Assembly (NCBI GenBank): GCA_023376005.1 | Contig: CM042163.1 | Location: forward strand, 1,338,671 to 1,402,670 | Reading direction: 5' to 3' | Source of the DNA: Doryteuthis pealeii | Taxonomy: Eukaryota; Mollusca; Cephalopoda; Myopsida; Loliginidae | DNA length: 64,000 bases | Shown here: positions 13,550 to 24,231 of the stretch, one piece after another | Position numbering within the stretch: the first letter of the stretch is position 1 | Layout of the letters: every line of letters starts with the position of its first letter | Notes under the pieces: generated by a model | Databases searched by the model: none | The model's input: only the letters and a program-made list of their open reading frames with translations | What the model was told of the DNA's origin: nothing | Position numbers and translations under genes: made by a program

Positions 13550-13700
13550 TTAGAGATTTTGAATTATAGTCTATTTCAGGAGCTTAGACAAAGTGTCTAA
13601 CTCTGCCAACTCATCAGATGGATTCGCATCTAATGAGTCGGGAGAGGTAGACACTTTGTCTAAGCTCCCTGAAATAGACTATAATGCTAAATCTCTAAGT
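13550..13700. repeat. Foldback element, right-arm copy of 310-500
   Basis: Arms 'agcttagacaaagtgtcta' and 'agacactttgtctaagct' pair around about 13625. Confidence 0.75.
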
Positions 13701-13833
13701 CTTTTGTTATTTCTTTACTTATAAATTTGCTCAGTGATTCTAACTACAGGAGCACACATTAAGCTCTCAAACTGCGACAGGTCTAAAAAAACTTCTATGT
13801 CGTAAGGAAGATTTCTTCTCTGGACTTTTGGAT

Positions 13834-13869
<36 letters not shown>

Positions 13870-13904
13870 AATGAAAATATAAAAAGAAGGAAAGAAAGAA
13901 AAAG

Positions 13905-13974
<70 letters not shown>

Positions 13975-13999
13975 AATCAATATCATTATACTTTCTACA

Positions 14000-14090
14000 T
14001 ACCGAACTATTATAATAGCTCTTAATTAAACATATCAAACGTTGTAATAATTAAATCATCATACTATGGTATATACACAGGTCATGCTAG
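14000..14090 (+). mobile_element. 3' end of a second Helitron-like family (H2)
   Basis: The end of this stretch has a hairpin-like CTATGG…CACAG followed by GTCATG and CTAG at 14090, then T. It is homologous to 35600-35667, where the hairpin is perfect. Its 5' end is not located and overlaps the edge of the giant palindrome. Confidence 0.45.
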
Positions 14091-14129
14091 TATTATCTAA
14101 TACACTCCACCCCAATATAATATATATAT

Positions 14130-14166
<37 letters not shown>

Positions 14167-14189
14167 TGATTTAAAAAATAATGACATAC

Positions 14190-14420
14190 TTTTATTGATC
14201 AGCAAATTTCGAAAGAGAAAGAGAAAATAAAACTTAAGGGCCCTTTCGACCGGTGCTTTGTCAAAAGTAACGACCGTAGATCGTTTAAAAGTCACAATGT
14301 AAATTAAATGGGTAAAAAAGAGATTCAATCATACGAACAAAGCACCAGTCAAAAGGGCCCTTAAGTTTTCATTTCTCATTTCTCTTTCGAAATTTGCTGA
14401 TCAATAAAAATATGTCATTA
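14190..14420. repeat. Foldback element with ~75-base spacer
   Basis: Arms 'gatcagcaaatttcgaaag' and complement, each ending in 'cttaagggcccttt'. The spacer is 14275-14337. GAAAGGGCCCU recalls a stem III, but no CUGANGA box is present. Confidence 0.7.
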
Positions 14421-14463
14421 TTTTTAAAAATCCTTTATAAATTCAGCTGTACCAAAAATTTGT

Positions 14464-14503
<40 letters not shown>

Positions 14504-14537
14504 TATTGTATATATATATAATATATATATCATCCGA

Positions 14538-14778
14538 GTGAAACGGACTAGGCATGCGGGCACTGCTGGAGAAGCAAGGACGAACTCATAAGCGATGTTC
14601 TCCTGTGGAAGCCAACACACGGACATGCCAGTGTGGGCGCTCAGCAAGGACATACATTGACCAGCTATGTAAAGATGCTGGCTGCAGAGAGGAAGAACTC
14701 CCTGGTGCGATGAATGATAGGAAAGGTTGGCGAGAGATTGTTATGGATATCCGTGCTGCCTGCACGACATGATGATGA

Positions 14779-14783
<5 letters not shown>
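14538..14783 (+). pseudogene. LINE RT C-terminal remnant with (ATG)n tail
   Basis: One frame reads ARTYIDQLCKDAGCREEEL then DRKGWREIVMDIRAAC, a C-terminus common to an RTE-like group of animal LINEs. The upstream part is in a second frame (RTHKRCSPVEANTRTCQC), so a frameshift is present. It ends in gatgatgatgatg, the short 3' microsatellite typical of such elements. 5'-truncated; non-functional. Confidence 0.7.
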
Positions 14784-14824
<41 letters not shown>

Positions 14825-14914
14825 TAGAGAGAGAGAGAGAGAGAGAGTGAGAGAAGATGTTGATATTATATATATATATTATATATATATATATATATAT
14901 TATAGTAACGTCTT

Positions 14915-15153
14915 CGGGGCGGCCTAATGTCGGTATCAGCCAAATAGCGAGGGAGTCTATCCCCTTTTCACTAGCGCTAGACCAAGGAGATTATTTTAGC
15001 ATCTGAGGTGGAGCGCACACACTACCATCAGCTCCTTACTTTACCGCACAGATTCCTGTGCTACTCATGCACTGAGTTGGCGGGGGCCGATATCGAGACT
15101 AGGAACCTTGTGGTTTCTAGCCGAACACTCTAACCGACTGAGCTAAACCAGCC
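14915..15153 (-). mobile_element. tRNA-Lys-like SINE (SINE-A)
   Basis: Minus strand begins ggctggtttagctcagtcgg, close to the tRNA-Lys 5' end, with B-box region 'ctagtctcgatatcgg' and a body ending 'ggccgccccg'. It sits head to head with 15151-15337. Confidence 0.8.
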
Positions 15154-15337
15154 GGGTTAGCACAGTCGGTAGAGTGTTCGGCTAGAAACCACAAGGTGCG
15201 GTAAAGTAAGTGGCTGATGGAAGGTGTGGCGCTCCACCTCAGATGCTAAAAACAATCTCCTGGTCTAGCGCTATTGAAAAGGGGATAGACTCCCTCGCTG
15301 ACTTGCTGATACCGACTTTAGGCCGCCCCGTCGACTT
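15151..15337 (+). mobile_element. SINE-A with internal deletion
   Basis: Same head as its neighbour (gccgggttagcacagtcgg), then jumps from 'accacaagg' to 'tgcggtaaag', losing about 55-60 bases that include the B box. Body and end are intact. Confidence 0.78.
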
Positions 15338-15364
15338 ATATATAATCTAATTATATATGAGAAA

Positions 15365-15590
15365 CATGAGTAAAGAAAAGAAATGTAAATGGATAAAATG
15401 AATTTAATCGATATCACATTAATCGATATCACTTACACATGTGTTTCGGTCAGTTTATGTGGTGAAAATATTTCGCACACACATAAACTGACCGAAACAC
15501 ATGTTGTAAGTGATATCGATTAATGTGATATCGATTAAATTCATTTTATACATTTACATTTTTTCTTTACTCATTTTTCCTCATATTTTC
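15365..15590. repeat. Foldback element, deletion derivative of the 41-kb type
   Basis: Arms 'aaatgaatttaatcgatatc' / complement, with 'cggtcagtttatgtg' and 'cacataaactgaccg' meeting near 15470. GAAACACATG stem III parts remain but the CTGATGA box is lost. Confidence 0.75.
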
Positions 15591-15609
15591 GGATTCAATT
15601 CCTTTTCCA

Positions 15610-15703
<94 letters not shown>

Positions 15704-15719
15704 AGGCCTATTGGCATAA

Positions 15720-16389
15720 TGTTTGCCATGAAAAATCACAACACTTTTTCTTGTGCTAGGGGGTCATGAAACAAGAGGCCACAAATAGTATAAAACAAAG
15801 AAGATACCCTGGGTATAAACATTGGAAACAAATAATTTTTATATAAGAATTTTCTCCATTCATTTTTCTCACGAATGTCACAATGATTTATTACAATAAA
15901 ACAAATTTTCACGCAAGTCTTTCACATTTACTTACGTGATGATATCAATTACTTATAATGAATAGGCATTTTTGAAAACATCACCAGATTGTATGCAATT
16001 TGATTTTAACATCTAATTCTTTTATTTCTTACGTAATCTCACCCCACCGCCAAATTCGTAGATATTAGCTTGGAAATTCAGAAAATGTGTAAAGTTATAA
16101 TTTGAATGAAAACATTTTAGCATCTAATTCTTTGGTTATTGCGTAATCTCCACCCCCCAAGCGAAAACATTAGCTTGAAAATTTATTTTTGCTGTGGGAA
16201 TTGGTTCAATGTGCAACCTGATAATTTGAATGAGAAAACATTTTTAGACGCAAAGACACTACCCTCCAAAAAAAAAACAACAACAAAAACCAAAAACAAA
16301 CGAACGAAAAATCAGAAAACAAACAAAAAATAATTCAATTCAAAATTGTAACCAAAATAAAAACTAATTATTGGATTTTGATAAAACAA
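15720..16389. other. No gene seen
   Basis: AT-rich, with a weak direct repeat ('catctaattcttt…acgtaatctc' near 16010 and 16120). No elements recognised. Confidence 0.5.
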
Positions 16390-16580
16390 TCTGTTTCGTA
16401 TTATCTGCGTTATTCGGACTATTGTCCCCATCTTCATTGTTATTTGTACAACGTTTCGGCCGATTTACCCTCCGGCCTTCTTCAGGTATTTCTTGTCGGA
16501 CTCGGAAACCTTCTCGGACTCGGGAACCTTCTTTTCGAACTCGGGAACCTTCTTGTCGTAATCGGGAGCCATCACGGAAC
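16390..16580 (+). repeat. Dispersed repeat with ~21-bp minisatellite
   Basis: 'attattcggactattgtcc'-type head, then 'cggactcgggaaccttctt' repeated about four times at 16498-16570. Related copies: 22026-22083 (head only) and 22375-22550 (minus). Confidence 0.7.
16446..16490 (-). ncRNA. Hammerhead-like motif in a dispersed repeat
   Basis: Minus strand: ATAC, CTGAAGA, extra A, GGCCG…CGGCC stem II, GAA, stem III ACGT, T, GTAC. Stem I is weak (3 pairs). The related copy at 22440-22520 has lost the GAAAC box. Confidence 0.45.
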
Positions 16581-16687
16581 TTTGAACCTAACCCTTTATT
16601 TAGTCCACGGGGTATCCTGTTCTCATTCGCTAACCATAGCTGCAGTTAGAAAGCAGTTAGAAAAATAATTAATTAACACAACTCCTA

Positions 16688-16731
16688 CCCCTTGTGGTTC
16701 TAGCCGAACGCTCTACCGACTGAGCTAAAGC
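16688..16731 (-). mobile_element. SINE-A head fragment
   Basis: 'ttgtggttctagccgaacgc' and 'accgactgagctaaagc' match only the first ~45 bases of SINE-A. Confidence 0.6.
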
Positions 16732-16860
16732 TAAAATACAATAAAAAAACAAAACAAAACATAACAAAAACGAAAAAGAAACAAATAAAAAATTCATTTT
16801 AAATTGTAACAAAAATAAATTAAATCGGATTTTATAATCTTTAGTTCGTATAATAAAGGT

Positions 16861-17152
16861 AGGAAGCGCGTGGTGTAATGGTTAAAGTCATAGGAAATGG
16901 ACTCGTCGCCCGAGTTCAAATCTTTGACGTGGTAATTGCATTTCACTTAGCGCTAATACCCTTGGGAAAGGTATGAATCCTACTCTCCCTCCAGCTATGG
17001 TAAATAGCAGGGCAGACTGGGTTCTTTAACCATGGCTAGTAACCAGTCTAGGAGAAGGAAAACTCTGAATTCAAACCTGTTGAACCCCGCTTAAGAAATT
17101 GACCTTGTGTCGTATCCTGCTCGTGCGGAGGAGTTGGTATATATATATAATA
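16861..17152 (+). mobile_element. SINE-B (tRNA-like head, TA-rich tail)
   Basis: Starts aggaagcgcgtggtgtaatg (A-box-like), has a B-box-like 'gagttcaaatc', the body 'gcgctaatacccttgggaaa' and the end 'gtgcggaggagttgg' plus (TA)n. The parent tRNA is not clear. Confidence 0.8.
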
Positions 17153-17220
17153 AAAAGGTTCGTAAATGGGTCTGAATTTTGTTTCTTTTCTATTTATTTC
17201 GATTATCAAATAATTGCATT

Positions 17221-17263
17221 GGCTTGAAGAGGATTTTGAAGAATCCGAAACACGTGTTGCGTC
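17221..17263 (+). ncRNA. Near-hammerhead with C3 changed to U
   Basis: UUGAAGA in place of CUGANGA, stem II GGATT…AATCC directly after it, GAA, stem III ACACGTGT (perfect palindrome), T. Stem I barely pairs (2 bp). It sits in the centre of a small foldback (17160-17310). Likely inactive. Confidence 0.4.
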
Positions 17264-17352
17264 TGCTATAAAATCGAAATAAATAGAAAAACAAAACAAA
17301 ATTCAAACCACTTTGTGCACACACACACACACACACACAACACACACACACA

Positions 17353-17384
<32 letters not shown>

Positions 17385-17639
17385 GAAGGCGAAATAATGC
17401 AAATTTATGTTTAAAAACATATTTATTTAATTTTTTTTTCTTTTTTTTTGTTCCCTTATATTTTCAGGCTATGCCTATCTTCAGAGAGTTGAAAAAAATT
17501 TTTTTTTAATTTCATCTGTATTTGTTAAACTCAACTGTGATGTTAATCCGTTGAATGTTTTAATGTAAATGCATTATATATATATATATATATTATATGA
17601 ATGAATAGAGAATAAATGAGAAAAGTATTGGCATAAAAG

Positions 17640-17809
17640 GTGCTCATTGCTAATAAAGCAGAGCAGATTTATAATCAATAGTAATGGTATTATGGATGAT
17701 TTAAACTCATAACTTTAAATTTCATGCTTACGCAATCTCCAGATGAAGAATGCGTAAGCATGAAACTTAAGTTATGAATTTAAATCATCCATAATATCAT
17801 TTACTATTG

Positions 17810-17820
<11 letters not shown>
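17640..17820. repeat. Foldback element (~180 bp)
   Basis: Arms 'ataatcaatagtaatgg' / complement meet near 17735. The centre holds AUGAAGA, AUGCGUAAGCAU and GAAACUUAAGU: a hammerhead-like order with C3 changed to A. Confidence 0.7.
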
Positions 17821-17851
<31 letters not shown>

Positions 17852-18122
17852 TGTGAAATTAGGCTAAAATACAATAAAAAACAACACAAAAAAAAACGAA
17901 AAACAAACAAATAAAAAATTGATTTTGAAATTGTAACCAAAATTAAATTACTATTGGATTTTGATAAAATCTTTAGTTCGTATTTAATAAAGGATTGTTG
18001 TAGATCCAACGAGAGAACCTAAATATTTCATAATAAAAAAGGTCCGCAAAGGGTAAGAATTTTTTTCTATTTATTTCGATTATAACACAATTGTATTAGC
18101 TTGAGGGTCTTATTGTCATGGC

Positions 18123-18404
18123 TATGACGTTAAAATGAGTCTAATGTTGAAGTTTCAATTTTGGAGCTCTGGGGAGTGTAGAGTACCCCTTCATTACCAT
18201 TACTCCCAGGTCCACTGACCAGAGTGGTAGTACCTGTTAGGCCCCAGTTATGTGTTAAATAGAAAAAAGATGTGTTTAAAAAATTGATTTTGAAAAACTT
18301 TTGAATACCATAAAAATGAATGAAACAAAACCTATTCGCATAAAATAACCCAACAAATGTTGACATGCCAGAAAATCAAACCAACCGAGCAACCAACCAG
18401 CCAA
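18123..18404 (+). mobile_element. Old, diverged family X copy
   Basis: 'ttggagctctggggagtgtag', 'gagtggtagtacctgttagg' and a tail 'gttgacatgcc' match X with many substitutions; no intact 5' part. Confidence 0.6.
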
Positions 18405-18498
18405 CTGCTTAGACTAGGTTGATAATCTCGAGGAAAAATAGTAATGAGGTTTTATATTTCTTTATTAATTGTCCACTTTCCTTTTCCTATGTGAGTTG

Positions 18499-18682
18499 TG
18501 GGCTTGCGGTCAAGTCACGCTGAAAGCGCCGGTTCCCGTTAGATCACCGAAGTTAAGCAGCGATGAACATGCCCAATAGTTAATGGGTGACTGACAGAAA
18601 CCGAATATCAAAATGTCTTGATTCGGCATTAAATGACCAGAAAAGGTTGATATGCCGTAAAAGAAACAAACAAAAAAACCAT
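18499..18682 (+). mobile_element. 5S-rRNA-derived SINE (SINE3-like)
   Basis: About 18500-18597 follows the order of a 5S rRNA gene: 'tcacgctgaaagcgcc', 'gttagatcaccgaagttaag' and 'atgggtgac', corresponding to the 5S start region, box A (AAGTTAAGCAGCGATG) and box C. After a short spacer comes 'ggcattaaatgacc…ggttgatatgccgtaa' and an A-rich tail, the same 3' end as family X. It is too degenerate at both ends to be a working 5S gene. 5S-headed SINEs are an established class; the shared tail suggests one LINE mobilises both families. Confidence 0.8.
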
Positions 18683-19013
18683 GAGTGTTTTCCTTTTGAC
18701 TTCATCTTAATTTATTTTTCAATCTGAATAAATTCGTCTTATTCTTTTAATGATGTAACCTTTTTTACTTGAAGATGATATGAGTTCACACGAAAGTTCT
18801 CAAGTTTTCCGGTCGAGATATGAATAATACTTTTGTGAATGAAGATCAGTGGCCAGGTGTGAGTGTCAGATTTTAATCCGGAAGTAGTAGCGTCAAGTGG
18901 AGGACAATGAAAATTATTTCAAAAAAGGAATCTTGTGAATTTATTTGAATAATTTGTGGACATATTCAAAAGCAATCATATAAGACAGAATCGGATTATT
19001 GATTAGCATCTAT

Positions 19014-19055
<42 letters not shown>

Positions 19056-19062
19056 ACATATA

Positions 19063-19109
<47 letters not shown>

Positions 19110-19116
19110 ATATTAT

Positions 19117-19158
19117 CCACAGACACGTATTTCGGCGTTTCACGCCTCTTCAGTGTGG
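19117..19158 (-). ncRNA. Type I hammerhead ribozyme, canonical core
   Basis: Minus strand: CCACA (stem I), CTGAAGA (CUGANGA with N=A), stem II GGCGT-GAA-ACGCC with no extra base, GAA, stem III ATACGTGT (A-U, U-G, A-U, C-G), C, TGTGG (stem I, 5 of 5). It lies just after a (CA)n(TA)n tract. A decayed partial copy ('catccacagacacatgatcgg') is at 19428. Matches the family rules as well as any in the window. Confidence 0.75.
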
Positions 19159-19453
19159 CTAAACACAACTATCCTTGGCTAGGGTTGAACTCAGACTGAC
19201 CGCATGGTAGTCGATATCTTATCCCTCGTTCACTGACAGCTGATGCGCGGGACTGCTGTTTTTAAACTATATTAAGTACATAGGAATGTTTATGTATTTT
19301 ACGGTCACTGAGAGATCAAATTACGGGGAAATGATCATTGCTTATTTGCTTAGTAGTGAGAGTTAATTTAAATTACCAATTAGAGAGCTCATTACCAAAT
19401 TTATGGGAGCATATATTAATAAGTCATCCACAGACACATGATCGGAGACAGAT

Positions 19454-19487
<34 letters not shown>

Positions 19488-19629
19488 GTTATTCCTTTTT
19501 TAGTATTGGAGAATTGAGAATAAAGTGCTCGATTATTTTGTAAGAACTGTATTTATCTATTATAGTGTACAATACATTTAAGGTGCAATTGTTACCTTGG
19601 TTTCCAGGCAGTATGCTTGCTACCCTTCA

Positions 19630-19705
19630 TCACGACAAAGCGCCTCGTAAGAAATACATGGAAAGATTCCATGTATTTCTTACCAGGCGCTTTGTCGTAT
19701 ATTAT
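19630..19705. repeat. Short perfect hairpin
   Basis: 'cgacaaagcgcc' with 'ggcgctttgtcg', and 'aagaaatacatggaa' with 'ttccatgtatttctt', meeting near 19665. About 30-bp stem. Confidence 0.75.
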
Positions 19706-19779
19706 ATATATATTATGAGAAGAAAATATTTTAAAAATATAACAAACACAGAATGTTATGATTAGGGAAACAATTTTAT

Positions 19780-19826
19780 GTGTCAATACTTAAGCATTTC
19801 GGTATATTGTACCATCTTCAGGGCAC
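19780..19826 (-). ncRNA. Hammerhead-like ribozyme
   Basis: Minus strand: GTGCC, CTGAAGA, extra U, GGTA-CAATA-TACC stem II, GAA, stem III ATGCTTAAGTAT (self-complementary with one G-U), T, GACAC. Stem I pairs at 4 of 5 positions. Confidence 0.55.
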
Positions 19827-19914
19827 TGTTAAGTGATGTTTATGCGAGGGACAAAATGAAAGATGTTAAGTGTATAGTGAATGTGTAAATATGATGTTAT
19901 TAACCGTTAATTTT

Positions 19915-20010
19915 TATACGCGCGTGTGTTTCGGTCAGTTCATCTGTGTGAAAATATTTCGCACACAGAGAAGATTCGACCTTCATCAGAGTGAAATTCA
20001 TTTTGAATGA
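19915..20010 (-). repeat. Single arm of the 41-kb foldback family
   Basis: 'gtgtttcggtcagttcatc' through 'gaccttcatcagagtgaa': CTGATGA and GACC/GAAAC are present on the minus strand, but the sequence after stem III diverges, so stem I cannot form. Confidence 0.6.
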
Positions 20011-20504
20011 AATAATTCGTTGGGGAAAAACAGAGAATTTAGGAAATGTTCGAAGATAATTTTTTCAAAATCACATTTGGAACGATAGATAAATAGACCG
20101 TTAGAATTTGGATCTTTGATTTTTCTTGGAGTTATGGTAGAAAATAATTTTGTATTGCAAAAATAAAGTGTTATTATTTATCCCTAACATGTTGAAAATT
20201 TTTTTTCGAAGCCTAGTTTATGTTATTGTTTTGAAAAAAAAAACCAAAAAAACAAAATCGGTGAAATCATTAAAAGTAATCGTTTATAAAAGAACCTAAC
20301 TTTGATAATAGATAATTTTTTATGTTATTTTTTATTTTGATGTTTTCGTAAGATGGTCATGTTTGTTGTGTATATGTTTGTATTTACAGATTATGTTAAG
20401 TTTAAAGTTACGGTGTATATAATAAAGAATGTGATTTCATTATTGCTTGAAAATTTGAGCCAGATAATACGAGAAGAAAAAGGTTTTAGGTATAATTATT
20501 ATTA
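20011..20504. other. No gene seen
   Basis: AT-rich sequence with A and T runs only. Confidence 0.5.
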
Positions 20505-21133
20505 CTAGCAATATATGCACCCTCCGGGTGCAAGTATTTAAGCTTTAATGTAATAAAATATTGTATCAAATTAGAAAGGCTAATGAAACTAAATAAGAAT
20601 ACAGATAAAAATATTTGAAACAGAGGAGTATAATAAAAGATTTGAAACGAGGGAGTATAATAAAAAATGGAACAACTGAAACTTACTCTTCCATCACTCT
20701 CGTCTTTCATTGTTATTTTTTCTAATTTAAGTATTTAGTTAAAGAGGAGTAAAGAATAAAATGACAGTTATTTTATCTTGTTAATGGATTTCATTTAAGA
20801 TTCATTGAAAGAATTTTTGCTTATATTCATTAAAATAAAACCAAACAGTTAGAAATCAATAATACTAAGCACATATTTATTAAATTCGATTTTTTAATAT
20901 TAATATGCAAATTAGCCTTCCCGTTCACACTGTAAACCGCTATTTTGTTGTATATATAAATATCATTGCATGTTAACAGTATTATTAATGTAAGACAATT
21001 TTATTAATAATTGAGGTTTAGATAAAAATAAAATCATGGAGAATGTGATGTCAATAACTAAGAGAATTGTGACTTGCGTAGAATATAGTTTCGGTTACAG
21101 ACAGAAAAACACACAATCTCCATTATAATAAGA
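20505..21133 (-). mobile_element. Non-autonomous Helitron, family H1
   Basis: CTAG terminus at 20505 (minus-strand 3' end) with hairpin caccctccgggtg beside it; the TC 5' end is at 21133. Flanked by A and T. Internally colinear with the other copies. Confidence 0.88.
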
Positions 21134-21418
21134 TATAATATTGCGTTATATAATAATTGTGGAATTATTCAATAATTATAAAATATTTGTGGTATGGTAA
21201 TATATATATATATATATATATAATATATATAATTATATATATATTATATAATAAGCTGTAATATCGATTAGCTAAGAAGAGCCAAACAGGATCTGATGTT
21301 GATTGAAACAAGTTTTCGGTACAACAACCGAAGCGTATTGATCAAAACAACAATGGTGAGGATACTCATTTGAATAATTCATTGTTGAAGACGACGTAGT
21401 CTTTATGACAGTTACTTT

Positions 21419-21742
21419 TTGAGGGGAGGTTTTTTTTCTTTTTTCTCGAGATTAAATTTTCTCGGCTGGTGTGCATCTTGTCTTCTCATGGTCTCATTTA
21501 TAATGTTAGGAACCCTTGAACTCCTTTTTTTGGCTTCTCTTCGACGACAAAAGGTGAACACACACATTATGAAAGCAATTCCTGTTCTTTTAGAAGCAGA
21601 CCTGTTCAACATCAGCAATTTCTTCGCCCAATTTTTGGTTGGATCTTTTTTTTTTTTTTTTTACCCTTGTTATTTGATCATCGTACACCTAATACCTTGC
21701 CGGCCTCAGGTAAATGGCAACGACGCTACTGAACGTAATTGA
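21419..21742 (+). CDS. Short hydrophobic frame, unknown (doubtful)
   Basis: A 107-residue frame with hydrophobic runs (CASCLLMVSFIMLGTLELLF and a poly-F stretch from a T run). No homology recognised; the T-rich DNA explains the hydrophobicity. Probably not a gene. Confidence 0.1.
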   Translation: MRGGFFSFFSRLNFLGWCASCLLMVSFIMLGTLELLFLASLRRQKVNTHIMKAIPVLLEADLFNISNFFAQFLVGSFFFFFYPCYLIIVHLIPCRPQVNGNDATERN

Positions 21743-22374
21743 AACTCTAGCGTGCGCTTCTAATAAAATCAGTAGTCCGGTTTCACTTGCAGATAATTAT
21801 AATTGCTCAGAGGTGGCCAGGTTTTCTTGATGAAATAATAGTGAAAGGCACCAGTTGTCTGAGTTCGAACCTACCCAAACCACCGACAAAAAAAGTGAAA
21901 AAAAAAAAAAAAAAAGAAAAAAAAGAAAAAAAAAGGACATCGAATACTGGTTTTCAACTCTGAAAATTGGCGCAATACAATCTTGTATTATTTTTCTGAA
22001 TGTTTTGAGATGAGGCTTGATGATTAGTATTATCTGTGTTATTCAGACTATTGTCCTCATCTTCATTGTTATCTATACAACCCACCACCCCCACAATATG
22101 AGTCTAGGTAAAAATCATACACAAGAGAATAGGTAGTTATTCTAGCCAAAAAACAAGACATTAGGTTTATAAGTTCCCAAAATTCACACTGGATTGTCCA
22201 ATTGGACACCATAGCCTAGTGGATAAAGGAGTTAGGTAAAGACAGTTCTTAATGACAGTTATCTCTGGACTGCAGGTTCAATCCTGGTCAAGGGGACAGT
22301 AACATAGAAAATATTAACCCCCCCCCCCCCCCCCCACAGCTTAACGCCTCTATCCCAGCTTGGTTGACTTTGTG

Positions 22375-22550
22375 CATCGATAAATAAACAAGAAGATTCC
22401 CGAGTCCGAAAAAAGTTCCCAGAGTCCAAAAAGAAGGTTCCCGATCCGACAAGAAATACCTGAAGAAGCGGGAGAGGGCGCATAATCGGCCGACGTTGTA
22501 CAGATAACAAATGATGATGAGGACAAATAGTCCGAAAAACGCAGATATAC
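22375..22550 (-). repeat. Minus copy of the 16.4-kb repeat
   Basis: 'aagaaggttcccgatccgac' units and 'gatgaggacaaatagtccg' on the plus strand. The hammerhead GAAAC box is lost. Confidence 0.65.
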
Positions 22551-22559
22551 TAATCTTTA

Positions 22560-22971
22560 TCTCTCTGTCTTTTTTTGTTACAGTTAGGAATGTGTTTGAC
22601 GCTACTCAAAGATGAATTGTGCCGAAGGGAGACGGATGGGTGGGTGTGTCAGCTTAACTTTAGTTTTTGTTTTTTGAAATGAACATTCGTATTTTCTTTC
22701 ATACAGCAACAGAGTCTTCTGTCTGGGAAGTTTAAAACTAAAATCGTGTCGACGTGAGTAGGGTGGGGTGGAGGGTGTGCATACTGTATTTTTTAATTTT
22801 TTGTTAATTATTGTATTATATCGCTTAATTATTATAAATCAAAACCCAAATTTTGTGTGTTTCTTAGTTATAAGCATATCAAGTAGTATGCGAGATTTCA
22901 AATCTGAATGACCTCTCGTTTGTGAGTTATAAGTCGACACGTACATACCAAACTTCCTTTTATATATATAG

Positions 22972-23024
<53 letters not shown>

Positions 23025-23385
23025 AGCATATCTTTCATTATTTGTTGCCTTCTATAGATGACATAATTATTATACGTATCAAATGACTGAAATTGCACTA
23101 AGAAGTAATATTTACCCGTACGTTCATGTATATTTTAGATGTTTCATGTGTATCTAGCTTCATCTGTCCATATCTATCTATTTCAATAGATTCATATCTA
23201 CATTATCTATCTACCGTATATCTACTTTGATTATCTGTCGCCTACCATAGATGACATAATTATTATACGTATCAAATCACAAAAGTTGCACCGAAGAGAA
23301 ATATTTACCCGAATAGGTGAGGTCTGGATTTAATATTAATAACGAAAAAAGAAATGTTTATTTTCCATGACCAGCATTATATATA
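22560..23385. other. No gene seen
   Basis: Contains a GT tract and two diverged direct copies ('tagatgacataattattatac' at about 23056 and 23248) of a ~90-base segment. No frame of interest. Confidence 0.5.
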
Positions 23386-24231
23386 CTAGCAAATATATGC
23401 ACCCTCCGTAGGGTGCAAGTATTTAAGTTTTAACATAATAAAATATCATATTAAATTAGAAAGGCTAATAAAACTGAATAAAAATGCAGATAAAAAGATT
23501 TGGAACAGAGTGGGTATAATCGAAAAATAGAACAACTTTGAAACTAACTCTTCCATCATTTTCCATTACTCCCGTCTTTCATTGGTAAATTTTTCTAATT
23601 TAACTATTTAGTTAAAATAGTGTTGTACCGGCCGTTCCTACAGTGGAGAACAGGCACCGGTTCTCACACTAAATAGTGAGACACCGAGTGGAAAGGGAGC
23701 ACTGTTCCCGTTAACGACAAGCTAGTCGTACATGTACCATTAATTGTAAATACACTTGTCTTATTTTACCCTATATCGACTTGACTTCTTTTTACTGTTG
23801 GGACTAACATCACAACAAATAGGAAGTAAAGAATAATATTATAGTTATTTCTTCTTGTTAATGGATTTCTATTAAGACTTATCCTCAAGATTTTTGCTCA
23901 TATTCATTAAGATAAAACCAAACAATTAGAAATCAATAATATTAAGCATATATTTATTAAAATCAAATTTTAAAAATCAATATGCAAATTAGCCTTTCCA
24001 TTCACACTGTAATCCGCTATTTTGTTGTATATATAAATACAATTGCATGTTATTAGCATGTAGATATGGTCGGCAGTCTTAATGATGTAAAACAATTTTA
24101 TTAATAATTGAGGTTTAAATAAAAATAAAATCATGGAGAATGTGATGTAAATAACAAAGGGAATTGTGACTTGTATAGTGATATAGTTTCGGTTACAGAT
24201 AGACAAACACACAATCTCCATTATAATAAGA
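23386..24231 (-). mobile_element. Non-autonomous Helitron, family H1, carrying a solo LTR
   Basis: Same termini as the family (CTAG at 23386, TC at 24231). It is about 200 bases longer than its siblings because of an LTR-like insertion at 23621-23817. Confidence 0.88.
23621..23817 (+). mobile_element. Solo LTR inside a Helitron
   Basis: A 197-bp block begins TGTTGT and ends ACAACA, so it has TG…CA ends with short inverted repeats. It is flanked by the 5-bp direct repeat AATAG (23616-23620 and 23818-23822). The other eight Helitron copies lack it and read through with one AATAG, giving a direct empty-site comparison. It is likely a recombined LTR of a small retrotransposon; orientation is not fixed. 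Confidence 0.85.

Noticed and set aside
13610..13690. Hammerhead-like CUGAUGA…GAAAUAG in the 13.6-kb foldback (minus strand)
   Set aside because: Seven unpaired bases separate the core from the strong hairpin, and stem I has only two pairs.
18500..18597. Functional 5S rRNA gene
   Set aside because: Too many changes, no proper 3' end or terminator, and a SINE tail is attached.
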